Source of the DNA: an uncultured Bacillota bacterium | GTDB taxonomy: Bacteria; Bacillota_I; Bacilli_A; RF39; UBA660 | Reading direction: 5' to 3' | Length of the DNA stretch: 64,000 nucleotides | Assembly: GCA_958428295.1 (NCBI GenBank) | Contig: CAUAFL010000004.1 | Span: 1 to 64,000, forward strand | Part shown: in pieces, positions 34,919 to 43,030 of the stretch | Position numbering within the stretch: the stretch's first letter is position 1 | How the letters are laid out: every line of letters begins with the position of its first letter | The notes under the pieces: model-generated | What the model was told of the DNA's origin: nothing | Seen by the model: the letters and a program-made list of their open reading frames with translations, nothing else | Database searches by the model: none | Made by a program: the position numbers and the translations under genes

Positions 34919-34953
34919 GGGAGTAGATTTTGAATGCTGGCTAGGACATAAAA
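34919..34953. repeat. 35-bp direct repeat, copy A
   Basis: Matches 38933-38967 at 32 of 35 positions, with the invariant core TGCTGGCTAGGACATAAAA. It lies just downstream of the type II endonuclease gene. Copy B lies just downstream of the amidotransferase gene; the 4-kb interval between contains different genes. Origin unknown. Confidence 0.85.
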
Positions 34954-34985
34954 TTGTAACTATAATGTTCAGGGTCTTTCTAATA

Positions 34986-35963
34986 CTATTTTAAATCTTT
35001 ATAATGTACCATATATGTTTTTATATTATTAGTATCATTTTCATTTATTTCAAAAATTCTACCACCTCTCAAATCATCTGTTCCATAAGGGCTATAACCA
35101 GCACAGGCATCTAAACACATTTTAACATTGCAAAAAGTTCCTTCAAAACAATCGTTATGACTATGACCACATGCAATACAAATGATGTCTTTTCTTTGAA
35201 GTATAGTAGAAAACAATCCAGAATTAAGCATTCCTATTTTCATAACTTCCTTTGTACTTCCTGTACACTTGGTTACAATTGGATTATCTACGATATATTG
35301 AAATTCCCATGCTGGTATATGCATAAATAAGATTCCATTTATTCGATTTCCACAATAATCTTCTATTTCTTTTGAACTATTCCAATACCACATTAATTGT
35401 TCAAAATGTACAATATCCCATTTATCTGACATTGAGGGCATATTCATTAATTTTATATTTTTGTCTATATCTATATTAGAATGTCTTATTTCATTATTTG
35501 AATCCATTCCCCAAATATTAAAAGCAATATCATCATTTTTTGAATTTTTAATAGGTAATACAAAATTAGTAGTTCCATAAATATTTTCAGTATGTTTTGA
35601 AATACAATATTTAAAATTTTCATACATTTTTGTTTTTGTAATATCATCAATTTCAATATCATGGTCATGATTTCCAAAGATATGTGCCCATGGAATTTTT
35701 CGTTTTTCCATTGGTTGAGTAAAAATTTCTAAATATTTTTTTATTTCTTCTTCTGTCTTTAATATCGTTCCATCACAATTATCTCCACCTAAAATAATAA
35801 AATTAGGTTGAGTTTTTTCAATTAGTTTATCCATATATTCTAATGTTTTCACATCATAGCTTAATGTTTCTTGAATATCTGACATCATTAATATTTTGAA
35901 TTTCCCATTTTCGTTAAATTTTAATTCATGTTTGGTATATAAATTTGTATCTAAATTATTCAT
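34986..35963 (-). CDS. Calcineurin-like metallophosphoesterase
   Basis: 325 residues, cytosolic. The metal-binding motifs are present in order: MMSDIQE (D-x-Q variant of DxH), IILGGDNCDG, HIFGNHDHD, MHIPAWEF, ACGHSHND. This layout is of the YkoQ/Icc-like phosphoesterases of Bacilli. The substrate is unknown. It is monocistronic and downstream of the 35-bp repeat. Confidence 0.85.
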   Translation of the reverse strand: MNNLDTNLYTKHELKFNENGKFKILMMSDIQETLSYDVKTLEYMDKLIEKTQPNFIILGGDNCDGTILKTEEEIKKYLEIFTQPMEKRKIPWAHIFGNHDHDIEIDDITKTKMYENFKYCISKHTENIYGTTNFVLPIKNSKNDDIAFNIWGMDSNNEIRHSNIDIDKNIKLMNMPSMSDKWDIVHFEQLMWYWNSSKEIEDYCGNRINGILFMHIPAWEFQYIVDNPIVTKCTGSTKEVMKIGMLNSGLFSTILQRKDIICIACGHSHNDCFEGTFCNVKMCLDACAGYSPYGTDDLRGGRIFEINENDTNNIKTYMVHYKDLK

Positions 35964-36042
35964 TTACTTCCCCCATTATGTACTAAATAGTTAAAATATA
36001 GTTTTATTATAGTATATTATAACATAATTTTAATAGCTAAAA

Positions 36043-36835
36043 TTATTTATTTTCTTGTAACCACTTATAAACATCATCTTCAGTAAGTTCTCCATGTTTT
36101 AGTTTTGTGATTTTTTCTTTGGCTTGTTTTTTCCAAGTTTCAAATTCTGTCTTTAATTTTTTATCATCTTTGTTTTTATTTACTATGCCAAATTTTTGTT
36201 GATATGTTTTTCTGTATTCTGTATATGCTGATTTTTCTTGTAATCTTTTGTTATAAGAAAGTATTGCTCCTTGTTCTCTGCAAGTTTTTCCGTTTTCTTT
36301 TGGATAATCACAATATATTTCATCTAATCTTGAGTTTGGTATAAAATACATACCACAGTTTTGACATTTTTTATTGGGTAGTTATCTGTTTTTGATAATT
36401 CTTCTAATATAGCATAGCAAATATTTGATATATCATTACTTTTATGAGTATTTACCATTGATATAAGCATACCTTCTTCTTTTAGTTTCTTTAGAAGGTC
36501 AATATCTGCTGAATTTCCTAGTTCTTCATATTTATTAGAATAGTTATCTTGTATTACTTCATCATTTTTTATATACGAATATAGTTTGCCTTTCCTTTTT
36601 ATTAGATATACTGCATATCTTTGTGAATGTGTAAATGAATTTAGGTCTTCTATTTCATTTATATTATATATGTAATTAACGGCATCTGTTATTTGTTCTT
36701 GTATGTATATAAGTTGTTCTTTTAGATTGTCATATATCTTTTTTGTTTCTTTTAGATATGTTTCATCATCTTCATATTTTCCTTTTAGTTCAAATTTATA
36801 GTCTTTATCTATATCTTTTAGTATTTCAAATCCTC
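36043..36835 (-). pseudogene. DUF6076-like gene, frameshifted and 5'-truncated
   Basis: Two overlapping pieces read as one protein: FEILKDIDKDYKFELKGKY... ILEELSKTDNYPIKK in one frame, then CQNCGMYFIPNSRLDEIYCD and onward to the stop at 36043 in another. The break is an A-run near 36370 (one A too few for continuity). The Cys-rich C-terminal segment is typical of DUF6076. The 5' end is replaced by the truncated recombinase at 36818-36979, so it has no start of its own. Confidence 0.7.
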
Positions 36836-36979
36836 ATAAATTTTAAATACTTCATATCCTTTAAAAGAACATAACTGCAATAATTTTTCTTTTTGTTCTC
36901 CTAAAGAAAATCCCTCTCGTACTTGATCTTCAGTTGAAACACGAATATAAACTGCTGCGATACTCCTTTCATTATCCAT
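36818..36979 (-). pseudogene. Large serine recombinase, N-terminal fragment
   Basis: Encodes MDNERSIAAVYIRVSTEDQ with the catalytic Ser region of serine recombinases, continues to KIYED and then goes out of homology (LKY, stop). It is nearly identical to the N-terminus of the intact recombinase at 39575-41437. The gene was cut after about 50 codons by a junction with the DUF6076 gene, leaving an inactive stub. Confidence 0.85.
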
Positions 36980-37017
36980 CATTATCAATCTCCTTTCTTT
37001 GGAATAGTGAAAGGCAC

Positions 37018-37047
37018 CAAAAAAGGTGTCACATAACAAGGACACCT
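37018..37047 (-). terminator. Terminator between small gene and recombinase stub
   Basis: AGGTGTC (minus strand, 37041-37047) pairs with GACACCT (37024-37030), followed by T6. Same structure as 41480-41508. Confidence 0.75.
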
Positions 37048-37115
37048 AGAATATATTGATTTTTTATACACCAAAATAAAATCAATATAATGAGAGTATA
37101 TAAACTCTACCATTT

Positions 37116-37388
37116 TTAATGCCTTGTTATGTACTCTGATAATTCAGACAATGGGATTTTATTCTTTAGATTTCCCAAATAAAAATATGTTTGTTCATTG
37201 AAAAATAAATATAACTTACCATCAATGATGACTTTGTGTGGTTTCACATAAGCGATATTCGTATGTTCGAGGGTTCGTAAGCAACCTTCTATAATCTGAT
37301 AGGGTCGATTACTAAATTTGCAAGACCATTTAATTTTTGATTTGAGTTCATCACTCATATTGATTTTTTTCTTAACTATCTTAATCAT
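37116..37388 (-). CDS. Small recombinase-associated protein (copy 1)
   Basis: 90 residues; differs from the protein at 41572-41844 at only a few positions and is related to that at 49408-49683. It has an N-terminal IKIVKKKINMSDELKSKIKWSC helix region, then a beta-rich part (NIAYVKPHKVIIDGKLYLFFNEQTYFYLGNL) and a C-terminal KIPLSELSEYI. No known family was recognised. The gene always lies directly upstream of a large serine recombinase, so a role in controlling excision, as regulator or directionality factor, is inferred. Confidence 0.8.
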   Translation of the reverse strand: MIKIVKKKINMSDELKSKIKWSCKFSNRPYQIIEGCLRTLEHTNIAYVKPHKVIIDGKLYLFFNEQTYFYLGNLKNKIPLSELSEYITRH

Positions 37389-37649
37389 ATCACACCAATC
37401 CTTTCTTTGCTAGTTCTGTCGAGACTTTTTAATCGGCAAAAAAAATCAACATATTTCAGTTGATTTTCTAACAAACGTCACATTGGTGCGACGATTTTAC
37501 CTTTTGGAGCGAATCACATACAAGTTACGAACTAGATTCTCTTTCTAAAGATATTATACAAGAATTCTTATTAAAATTCAATGGGAGTATAGACAGTTTT
37601 GTTATTTTATAATAAAATTTTAATTAGATTATAACTTTTGGAGGAGTAA

Positions 37650-38267
37650 ATGAAAATAGGTATAGATATTGATGGTGTTTTAAATTCACAATATAATTTT
37701 TGTATAGATTATGGAACAAAGTTTTGTAATGAACTTGGTAAGTATAAATTAGAAAATATAAATGTAATAGATACTACAGATATGTTTTTATGGGGAGAAG
37801 ATATAGCACATCAGTTTTGGAATAAATATAGAAAAGATTTAGCTATTATTTTACCAGCAAAGAAGTATTCTGCAGAAGTGATAAAAAGATTAAAAAATGA
37901 AGGTAATGAAATACATATAATTACAGCAAGAAGAAATAATGACGAATGGTTTTCTAATTCTCTAAAGAAAGATGTAGAAAATATCACAAAAAAGTGGTTA
38001 AAAGATAATAATATCTATTATGATAAAATTATTTTTGATGTAAAACACAAAGGAAAGTATTGCAAAAATAATTGTATAGATGTTATGATCGAAGACGACC
38101 CAAATAATTTAAGAAAATTAATTGGTAATACTAATATAATTGTATTCGATTATCCATATAACAGAAATTTTGAATTTAATAATATAACAAGAGCATATAG
38201 TTGGTATGATATATACTATAAAATTAAAAATATAAAGGAGAACAAAAATGATATTAGCAATAATTGA
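37650..38267 (+). CDS. HAD-family 5'-nucleotidase (deoxyribonucleotidase-like)
   Basis: 205 residues. The N-terminal motif KIGIDIDGVLN supplies the nucleophile Asp and acid/base Asp of HAD phosphatases; HIITARRN is motif II and DVMIEDDPNN is motif IV. The pattern resembles the NT5C 5'(3')-deoxyribonucleotidase group, which removes phosphate from nucleoside monophosphates. It has an excellent GGAGG site and overlaps the next gene by 20 bp. It is cargo of the recombinase-rich region. Confidence 0.75.
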   Translation: MKIGIDIDGVLNSQYNFCIDYGTKFCNELGKYKLENINVIDTTDMFLWGEDIAHQFWNKYRKDLAIILPAKKYSAEVIKRLKNEGNEIHIITARRNNDEWFSNSLKKDVENITKKWLKDNNIYYDKIIFDVKHKGKYCKNNCIDVMIEDDPNNLRKLIGNTNIIVFDYPYNRNFEFNNITRAYSWYDIYYKIKNIKENKNDISNN

Positions 38268-38898
38268 GAGAATTGAAAATGTAAAGGCAGAAGAACCTTT
38301 TAACTGCAGATATTATTTAACTAGACATTATAAAGAGATATTTGATAAATTAAATATTTTATTATTCCCAATTGTTTCAGATAAAAACTTAGAAAAAGTA
38401 TGTGAGATTTGTGATGGACTTATTGTAACGGGTAGTTGTATTGATATACCACCACATTATTATAATGAAAAACCTATTCTAGAAAAAAATTATGATATTG
38501 ATGAATTTAGATTAGATAAAGCAGCCATTGAATTATTTTCTAATGCTAATAAACCTATTTTAGGAATATGTGGAGGTCTTCAGTCTATAAATGTTTATTT
38601 TGGTGGAACCTTAAATCAAAAAGTAAATAATCACGATTTAAAAGATAAATTACATAAAGTAAATATTAGTGAAAATACATTTTTACGAGATGTTTATAAT
38701 AAAGACATAAATATAAATTCATTTCATAAACAATCTATTAAGGATACTGCAAATGGATTCACCATTTCAGCTATAGCTGAAGATGGTACTATTGAAGCAA
38801 TAGAAAAAAACAATATTGTTGCAGTTCAATGGCATCCTGAGCAAATGGGAGATTTATTATTTTTTAAAAATTTTATAAATACATTTTTTAAAAAATAA
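38248..38898 (+). CDS. Class I glutamine amidotransferase-like hydrolase
   Basis: 216 residues. Nucleophile elbow GICGGLQSINVYFGG (Cys at about 112), and catalytic His/Glu in AVQWHPEQM. DGLIVTGSCIDIPPHYYNE and NSFHKQSIK are typical of the gamma-glutamyl-GABA hydrolase (peptidase C26) group. It is translated from an AAGGAG site inside the HAD gene, so both act together. It differs clearly from the chromosomal relative at 16081. Substrate unknown. Confidence 0.8.
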   Translation: MILAIIERIENVKAEEPFNCRYYLTRHYKEIFDKLNILLFPIVSDKNLEKVCEICDGLIVTGSCIDIPPHYYNEKPILEKNYDIDEFRLDKAAIELFSNANKPILGICGGLQSINVYFGGTLNQKVNNHDLKDKLHKVNISENTFLRDVYNKDININSFHKQSIKDTANGFTISAIAEDGTIEAIEKNNIVAVQWHPEQMGDLLFFKNFINTFFKK

Positions 38899-38932
38899 AG
38901 GGTATGGGATTTCCCATAAAAAGAAAACGTGC

Positions 38933-38967
38933 GGGAGTAGGTTTTCAGTGCTGGCTAGGACATAAAA
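38933..38967. repeat. 35-bp direct repeat, copy B
   Basis: See 34919-34953. It lies between the amidotransferase gene and tnpV, at the outer end of the recombinase unit. Confidence 0.85.
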
Positions 38968-38979
38968 GCAGGTTTGTCC

Positions 38980-39342
38980 TCACACATTTTCTGTATAAAT
39001 CAGTTCCTTTAAGATGATTCCTTCTGCTATATTTTTATAATTATTCATCAGTTTTACCCATTCAAGTTGATTGATTTCTTTATTCTTTTCAGATAGTAAT
39101 TTATCTGAATTTTTATACTGCTCCATTAAAATATTTAACTTGGTTTCTGCTTCATTACTAACTGAAACAAGATGATTTGTTAGTTCATTTGTCATTAAAA
39201 GTGTTATATAAAGTGCTTTATTATTTTCTTTTAGAAAGCGTAATCTTAAGTATCCATACTTGTTAATTTTTCCATAATTTTGTATTTTTATTGTTAAGTT
39301 AGGTAATAAATAATCACCAACTTTAGTATAATTTAACTCCAT
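38980..39342 (-). CDS. TnpV-like transposon protein
   Basis: 120 residues. MELNYTKVGDYLLPNLTI, GYLRLRFLKENNKALYITLLMTNEL and the terminal LEWVKLMNNYKNIAEGIILKELIY match TnpV of Tn4451-type mobilisable transposons, where it accompanies the large resolvase TnpX. Function not established. It is the last gene of a minus-strand unit: small gene, recombinase, small protein, tnpV. Confidence 0.85.
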   Translation of the reverse strand: MELNYTKVGDYLLPNLTIKIQNYGKINKYGYLRLRFLKENNKALYITLLMTNELTNHLVSVSNEAETKLNILMEQYKNSDKLLSEKNKEINQLEWVKLMNNYKNIAEGIILKELIYTENV

Positions 39343-39345
39343 TTT

Positions 39346-39588
39346 TTATCTCTCTCTTTCTTTGTTTTTAATATAATTTTCATAAAAATCTACTGCTTTT
39401 GTTTTGGAATTGTATTTAAAATATCCCACATCATTGTTTTTATCAATAAGCTTTATAGTAACTCTATCTAGTAAATATAGACTTACTTCATTAGTATTAA
39501 AATGCTCTTTTAGATAAGCAAGTACTTTAAATTGTTCTATGGTATCTACTTGATTTTTGATAATATTTTCTTTGTTAAGAAGTTGCAT
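39346..39588 (-). CDS. Small protein in recombinase unit, unknown
   Basis: 80 residues from the ATG at 39588, overlapping the recombinase 3' end. It is predicted to have a helix (TIEQFKVLAYLKEHF) and a beta part (EVSLYLLDRVTIKLIDKNNDVGYFKYN). It is not recognised. It lies 3 bp before tnpV, so it belongs to the transposon unit. Confidence 0.6.
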   Translation of the reverse strand: MQLLNKENIIKNQVDTIEQFKVLAYLKEHFNTNEVSLYLLDRVTIKLIDKNNDVGYFKYNSKTKAVDFYENYIKNKERER

Positions 39589-41437
39589 GGTCACGGGTTC
39601 CTTCCAAAGCTTTTGCTTTTGGTTTAGTTGGATTATAAGTAACAATTCCGTATTTTGTATCAATATCTTCTTTCTTGATAGGTGATTTTGTTGTACTTTT
39701 TGTAGATGATATTGGTAATATTCTTATAATCTTTTCGTTCTTTTTAGGGATAAATTCACCAATAACGTTCCCTGTTTCTTCATCAATTTTTTCATAGATT
39801 TGGTAAAATCTTGTTTCATAATGTTCATTTAGTCTATCTAAATATTCTTGTACTTGCTCATCACTAATATTGCCCGTGCCTATCATTACATCTTCTTTTC
39901 CATTAATTTCACAAGGTACTAATACATCTAGAATTCCTTTGCCAAATAATTTGGCTAACATATCTACAAAACTCTTTCTGAAGTTAATTTTTTCAATATG
40001 CAGTTCATTATTACTATCTTTTGTAATAATAACTGATTCTACTAATTTGGAAATAAACTCTTGTTTTTCTTCTTTTGATTTACTTTCCCAATTGGCTTTC
40101 ACAACACTATTTAAAGTATCTAGTCTTATCATAGTTTCTCTCTCAATATCACGATCTGCCATTAATTGTTGTGGTGAAAAAGTCATATTATCTAAATCAA
40201 GGCTTTCATTTTTCTTTTGTTCTAATAATTCAAGTTTTTCTTCAATAAGTCTATAATCTTCAGAAAAATCTTCCATTTCAACAATACCACTCATATAGGC
40301 TTTTTTAATACGTTCTTTCTGTTTTTCTAGTTGCTGTATCTCTTTATCTATCTCATCCGTTTTTGTTGGTTTGTGATCGGCTAAAATAGGTAAGAAATAC
40401 TTTTTAACTGCCATATCATACTCAACCATATCATAAATAAAGTTTGATAATAATTCTTCAATTTTATCTTCACGATAATTAATGTGACACTTCTCACAAG
40501 TATAATACATATATTTTCTTTTTTTACCACCAAAACCTTTACATTTCATAATTCTATGGCAATTCGGACATTCAAGTTTTTGAAAGAATAAATAAACTCT
40601 ATCTCTCGTATAAGTCCTTTGATTTTTCTCTTTTTGAAGTTGGCATTCTTCCCATACTGCTCTTGATATAATAGGCTCTACCACATTCATATAAGTAATA
40701 GGCTCAATCTTTTCTTTTTTAGCAATTCTTTTATATTGTTCATAATCGCCCATATAGATTTTGTTATCAATAATCTTTTGAATCGTAGTATCTTTCCAAT
40801 GTTTAGGGTTTAATAACTTTTCTTCATTGAAAATATTAGAAATAGTTTGAAAACTTTTACCCTCAAGATACATTTTAAAAATTCGCTCAATGACTGGTTT
40901 CATTGTTTCATCAATAATTGTTTTCTTATTACCGTCTTTCTTATAGCCAAGTGGTAAAACCCCTGGCAAATGTCCCGATTTAATGGCTCCATTTAAGCCA
41001 AATTTTGTTCTTTCAGATACGATTTCAATTTCTAGTTGTGATAATACGGTAAGCATTCTAACAAAGAATCTTCCATTAGCAGTAGAGGTATTTACATCAT
41101 CTCTATCGCATACTAGATAACAATTATATTGTTCTAATTGAGTTATCAATTCTTCTAAATCACGAACGGAACGGGTAACTCTATCTAGTTTGTAAGCGAC
41201 AATATAATTGATTTTTCCTTTCTTCATATCCGACATCATTTCTTGAAATGCTGGTCTATGTTCCATATCTTTGACTGATATTCCTGCATCTTCATAGATT
41301 TTAAATACTTCATATCCTTTAAAAGAACATAATTGTAATAGTTTTTCTTTTTGTTCTCCTAAAGAAAATCCTTCTCGTGCTTGATCTTCTGTTGAAACAC
41401 GAATATAAACTGCTGCGATACTCCTTTCATTATCCAT
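39575..41437 (-). CDS. Large serine recombinase (TnpX-like)
   Basis: 620 residues from the ATG at 41437 (GGAG site 10 nt upstream). The catalytic domain has YIRVSTEDQ (active Ser), YKLDRVTRSVRDLEELI and SERTKFGL. The recombinase domain follows (LPLGYKKDGNKKTI, IPERIF-like IERIFKMYLEGKSFQTISNIFN), then a zinc ribbon (CPNCHRIMKCKG, CEKCHINY) and a coiled coil (residues about 370-440). It should catalyse excision and insertion of its element without host factors. No internal damage is visible. Confidence 0.93.
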   Translation of the reverse strand: MDNERSIAAVYIRVSTEDQAREGFSLGEQKEKLLQLCSFKGYEVFKIYEDAGISVKDMEHRPAFQEMMSDMKKGKINYIVAYKLDRVTRSVRDLEELITQLEQYNCYLVCDRDDVNTSTANGRFFVRMLTVLSQLEIEIVSERTKFGLNGAIKSGHLPGVLPLGYKKDGNKKTIIDETMKPVIERIFKMYLEGKSFQTISNIFNEEKLLNPKHWKDTTIQKIIDNKIYMGDYEQYKRIAKKEKIEPITYMNVVEPIISRAVWEECQLQKEKNQRTYTRDRVYLFFQKLECPNCHRIMKCKGFGGKKRKYMYYTCEKCHINYREDKIEELLSNFIYDMVEYDMAVKKYFLPILADHKPTKTDEIDKEIQQLEKQKERIKKAYMSGIVEMEDFSEDYRLIEEKLELLEQKKNESLDLDNMTFSPQQLMADRDIERETMIRLDTLNSVVKANWESKSKEEKQEFISKLVESVIITKDSNNELHIEKINFRKSFVDMLAKLFGKGILDVLVPCEINGKEDVMIGTGNISDEQVQEYLDRLNEHYETRFYQIYEKIDEETGNVIGEFIPKKNEKIIRILPISSTKSTTKSPIKKEDIDTKYGIVTYNPTKPKAKALEGTRDHATS

Positions 41438-41479
41438 AATTATCATTCTCCTTTCTCTTTTGGAATAGTGAAAGGCACC

Positions 41480-41508
41480 AAAAAAGGTGTCACATAACAA
41501 GGACACCT
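41480..41508 (-). terminator. Terminator between small gene and recombinase
   Basis: Perfect 7-bp stem AGGTGTC/GACACCT followed by T6 (minus strand). Only about 40 nt separate it from the recombinase start, too few for another promoter, so the recombinase should depend on read-through. Confidence 0.8.
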
Positions 41509-41571
41509 GTAATATATTGATTTTTTACACACCAAAATAAATCAATATTGTGGGAGTAAGTAACTCTCCAA

Positions 41572-41844
41572 TTAATGCCTTGCTATGTACTCTGATAATT
41601 CAGACAATGGGATTTTATTCTTTAGGTTTCCCAAGTAAAAATATGTTTGTTCATTGAAGAATAAGTATAATTTATCATCAATGATGACTTTGTGTGGTTC
41701 CACATAAGCGATATTCGTGTGTTCCACAATTCGTAAACAACCTTCAATTACTTGATAGGGTCGATTACTAAATTTGCAAGACCATTTAATTTTGGATTTG
41801 AGTTCATCACTCATATTGATTTTTTTCTTAACTATTTTAATCAT
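41572..41844 (-). CDS. Small recombinase-associated protein (copy 2)
   Basis: 90 residues, near-twin of the protein at 37116-37388 (differences cluster around YQVIEGCLRIVEHTNIAYVEPHKVIID). It lies upstream of the intact recombinase, with the terminator at 41480-41508 between them. Unknown fold; a mixed alpha/beta protein with basic N-terminal half. Confidence 0.8.
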   Translation of the reverse strand: MIKIVKKKINMSDELKSKIKWSCKFSNRPYQVIEGCLRIVEHTNIAYVEPHKVIIDDKLYLFFNEQTYFYLGNLKNKIPLSELSEYIARH

Positions 41845-42013
41845 ATCACACCAATCCTTTCTTTGCTAGTTTTGTCAAATATTTTTAATCGACAAAAAAA
41901 TCAACATATTTCAGTTGATTTTCTAACAAACGTCACATTGGTGCGACGATTTTACCTTTTGGAGCGAATGGCGTAGATATCTACAACTTTTTCACTTCTT
42001 AACGATTTGATAT

Positions 42014-42043
42014 ATAAAATATCAATCACTAATGATATTTTAT
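42014..42043. promoter_or_regulatory. Operator-like 11-bp inverted repeat before the Ppx/PurA-like operon
   Basis: ATAAAATATCA (42014-42024) and its exact complement (42033-42043) with an 8-nt spacer. A third AAAATATCA lies at 42088-42096, next to the ribosome binding site of the Ppx-like gene. Three copies in 85 bp suggest a repressor site. Confidence 0.5.
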
Positions 42044-42112
42044 CACAAATTTGCCATTATGTCTCGAAAAATGTGTGATTTTATAGTAAAATATCATATA
42101 GGAGTTGATAAT

Positions 42113-43009
42113 ATGCAAAATTATTATATTGATCTTGGTTCATCAACAATAAAGGTTTATTGTTATGAAAATAAGTTAAGACTTATAGAAGAACATTCAA
42201 TTTATTTTAAAAATGACTTTGATGCAGAAAAAGGTATAAGCGAAAGTAATTTAAAAGAACTATGTGATTATTTCGAAGAAATAAAGGATAAATATGATTT
42301 AAAGTATTATAATACACAGATTTTTGTTACTGGTATTTTTAGAAACTTAATACAAGAAAGAAAACAAGATTTAGTAAAATTATTTAATGATAAGTTTGAC
42401 CTGAATTTTAACATTATTAGTCATGGTATTGAAAACTATTATTTAGCAAAAGCTATGGAAAATGATTACAATAATAAGAAAGTTTTAATAATTAATATGG
42501 GTGGTAAAACTACTGAATTAGTAACTTTTGTAGGAACTAAAATAACTGATACTAAAAATTTAACCATTGGTGTTGCTGATTTATTAAATAACTTTAGTAA
42601 TGTTAATGAAAAATATAGTGGCGATACTGTCGAAGAAATGGAAAAATTCGTAGCTGAAAGACTATTTGATATTGAATTAGATAAAGATTATGATTGTGCA
42701 ATATTTACAGGTGGCGAAGAAAGATTTGAATTATTAACAGGATTTAATTTAGTAGATAATACTTTATTTGATGATAATATTCATAAATATATGTTAAGTT
42801 TAGAAGATTATATTAAAGGTACTGAAAAAGTATTTAATGATATTTCACTTGAAGAATTATATGCTTTAATGCCTTTAAATCCTAAATGGATGGATGGTGC
42901 AAGAAGTGGTGCAATCATACCTTTAGTTTTATTTAAAATGGCAAATGTAAAATGGATTATTCCATCTGATTTGAATTTAATAAATGGTGTAATTAATGAT
43001 TTAAAATAG
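42113..43009 (+). CDS. Ppx/GppA-like phosphatase-family protein
   Basis: 298 residues from the ATG at 42113 (ATAGGAG site). The actin-like ATPase fold of the exopolyphosphatase/GppA family shows in YIDLGSSTIKVYCYE (phosphate 1), VFVTG-like IFVTGIFRNL, and VLIINMGGKTTELVTF (phosphate 2). These enzymes hydrolyse polyphosphate or pppGpp; here the substrate is unknown, and the protein lacks the C-terminal domain of full Ppx. It lies 21 bp upstream of the PurA-like gene, so the two proteins probably work on one nucleotide pathway. Confidence 0.7.
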   Translation: MQNYYIDLGSSTIKVYCYENKLRLIEEHSIYFKNDFDAEKGISESNLKELCDYFEEIKDKYDLKYYNTQIFVTGIFRNLIQERKQDLVKLFNDKFDLNFNIISHGIENYYLAKAMENDYNNKKVLIINMGGKTTELVTFVGTKITDTKNLTIGVADLLNNFSNVNEKYSGDTVEEMEKFVAERLFDIELDKDYDCAIFTGGEERFELLTGFNLVDNTLFDDNIHKYMLSLEDYIKGTEKVFNDISLEELYALMPLNPKWMDGARSGAIIPLVLFKMANVKWIIPSDLNLINGVINDLK

Positions 43010-43030
43010 ATTTATCTGAGGGGGTAAGGA

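Larger units (their letters stand above)
36831..37514. repeat. ~680-bp duplication, copy 1
   Basis: Closely matches 41289-41969 and covers the recombinase N-terminus, the intervening terminator, the small upstream gene and about 125 bp beyond it. Similarity stops sharply after GGAGCGAAT on the outer side and inside the recombinase codons on the other. Confidence 0.9.
41289..41969. repeat. ~680-bp duplication, copy 2
   Basis: See 36831-37514. This copy belongs to the intact recombinase unit. Its outer edge (GGAGCGAAT) lies about 45 bp before the operator-like repeat upstream of the Ppx-like gene. Confidence 0.9.

Noticed and set aside
39870..40256. 128-residue plus-strand frame inside the recombinase
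   Set aside because: Antisense shadow with hydrophobic low-complexity content typical of reversed AT-rich coding DNA.
41961..41985. Possible tRNA 3' end at the recombinase-unit edge
   Set aside because: Only TGGAGCG resembles a tRNA end; no T arm or acceptor partner follows.
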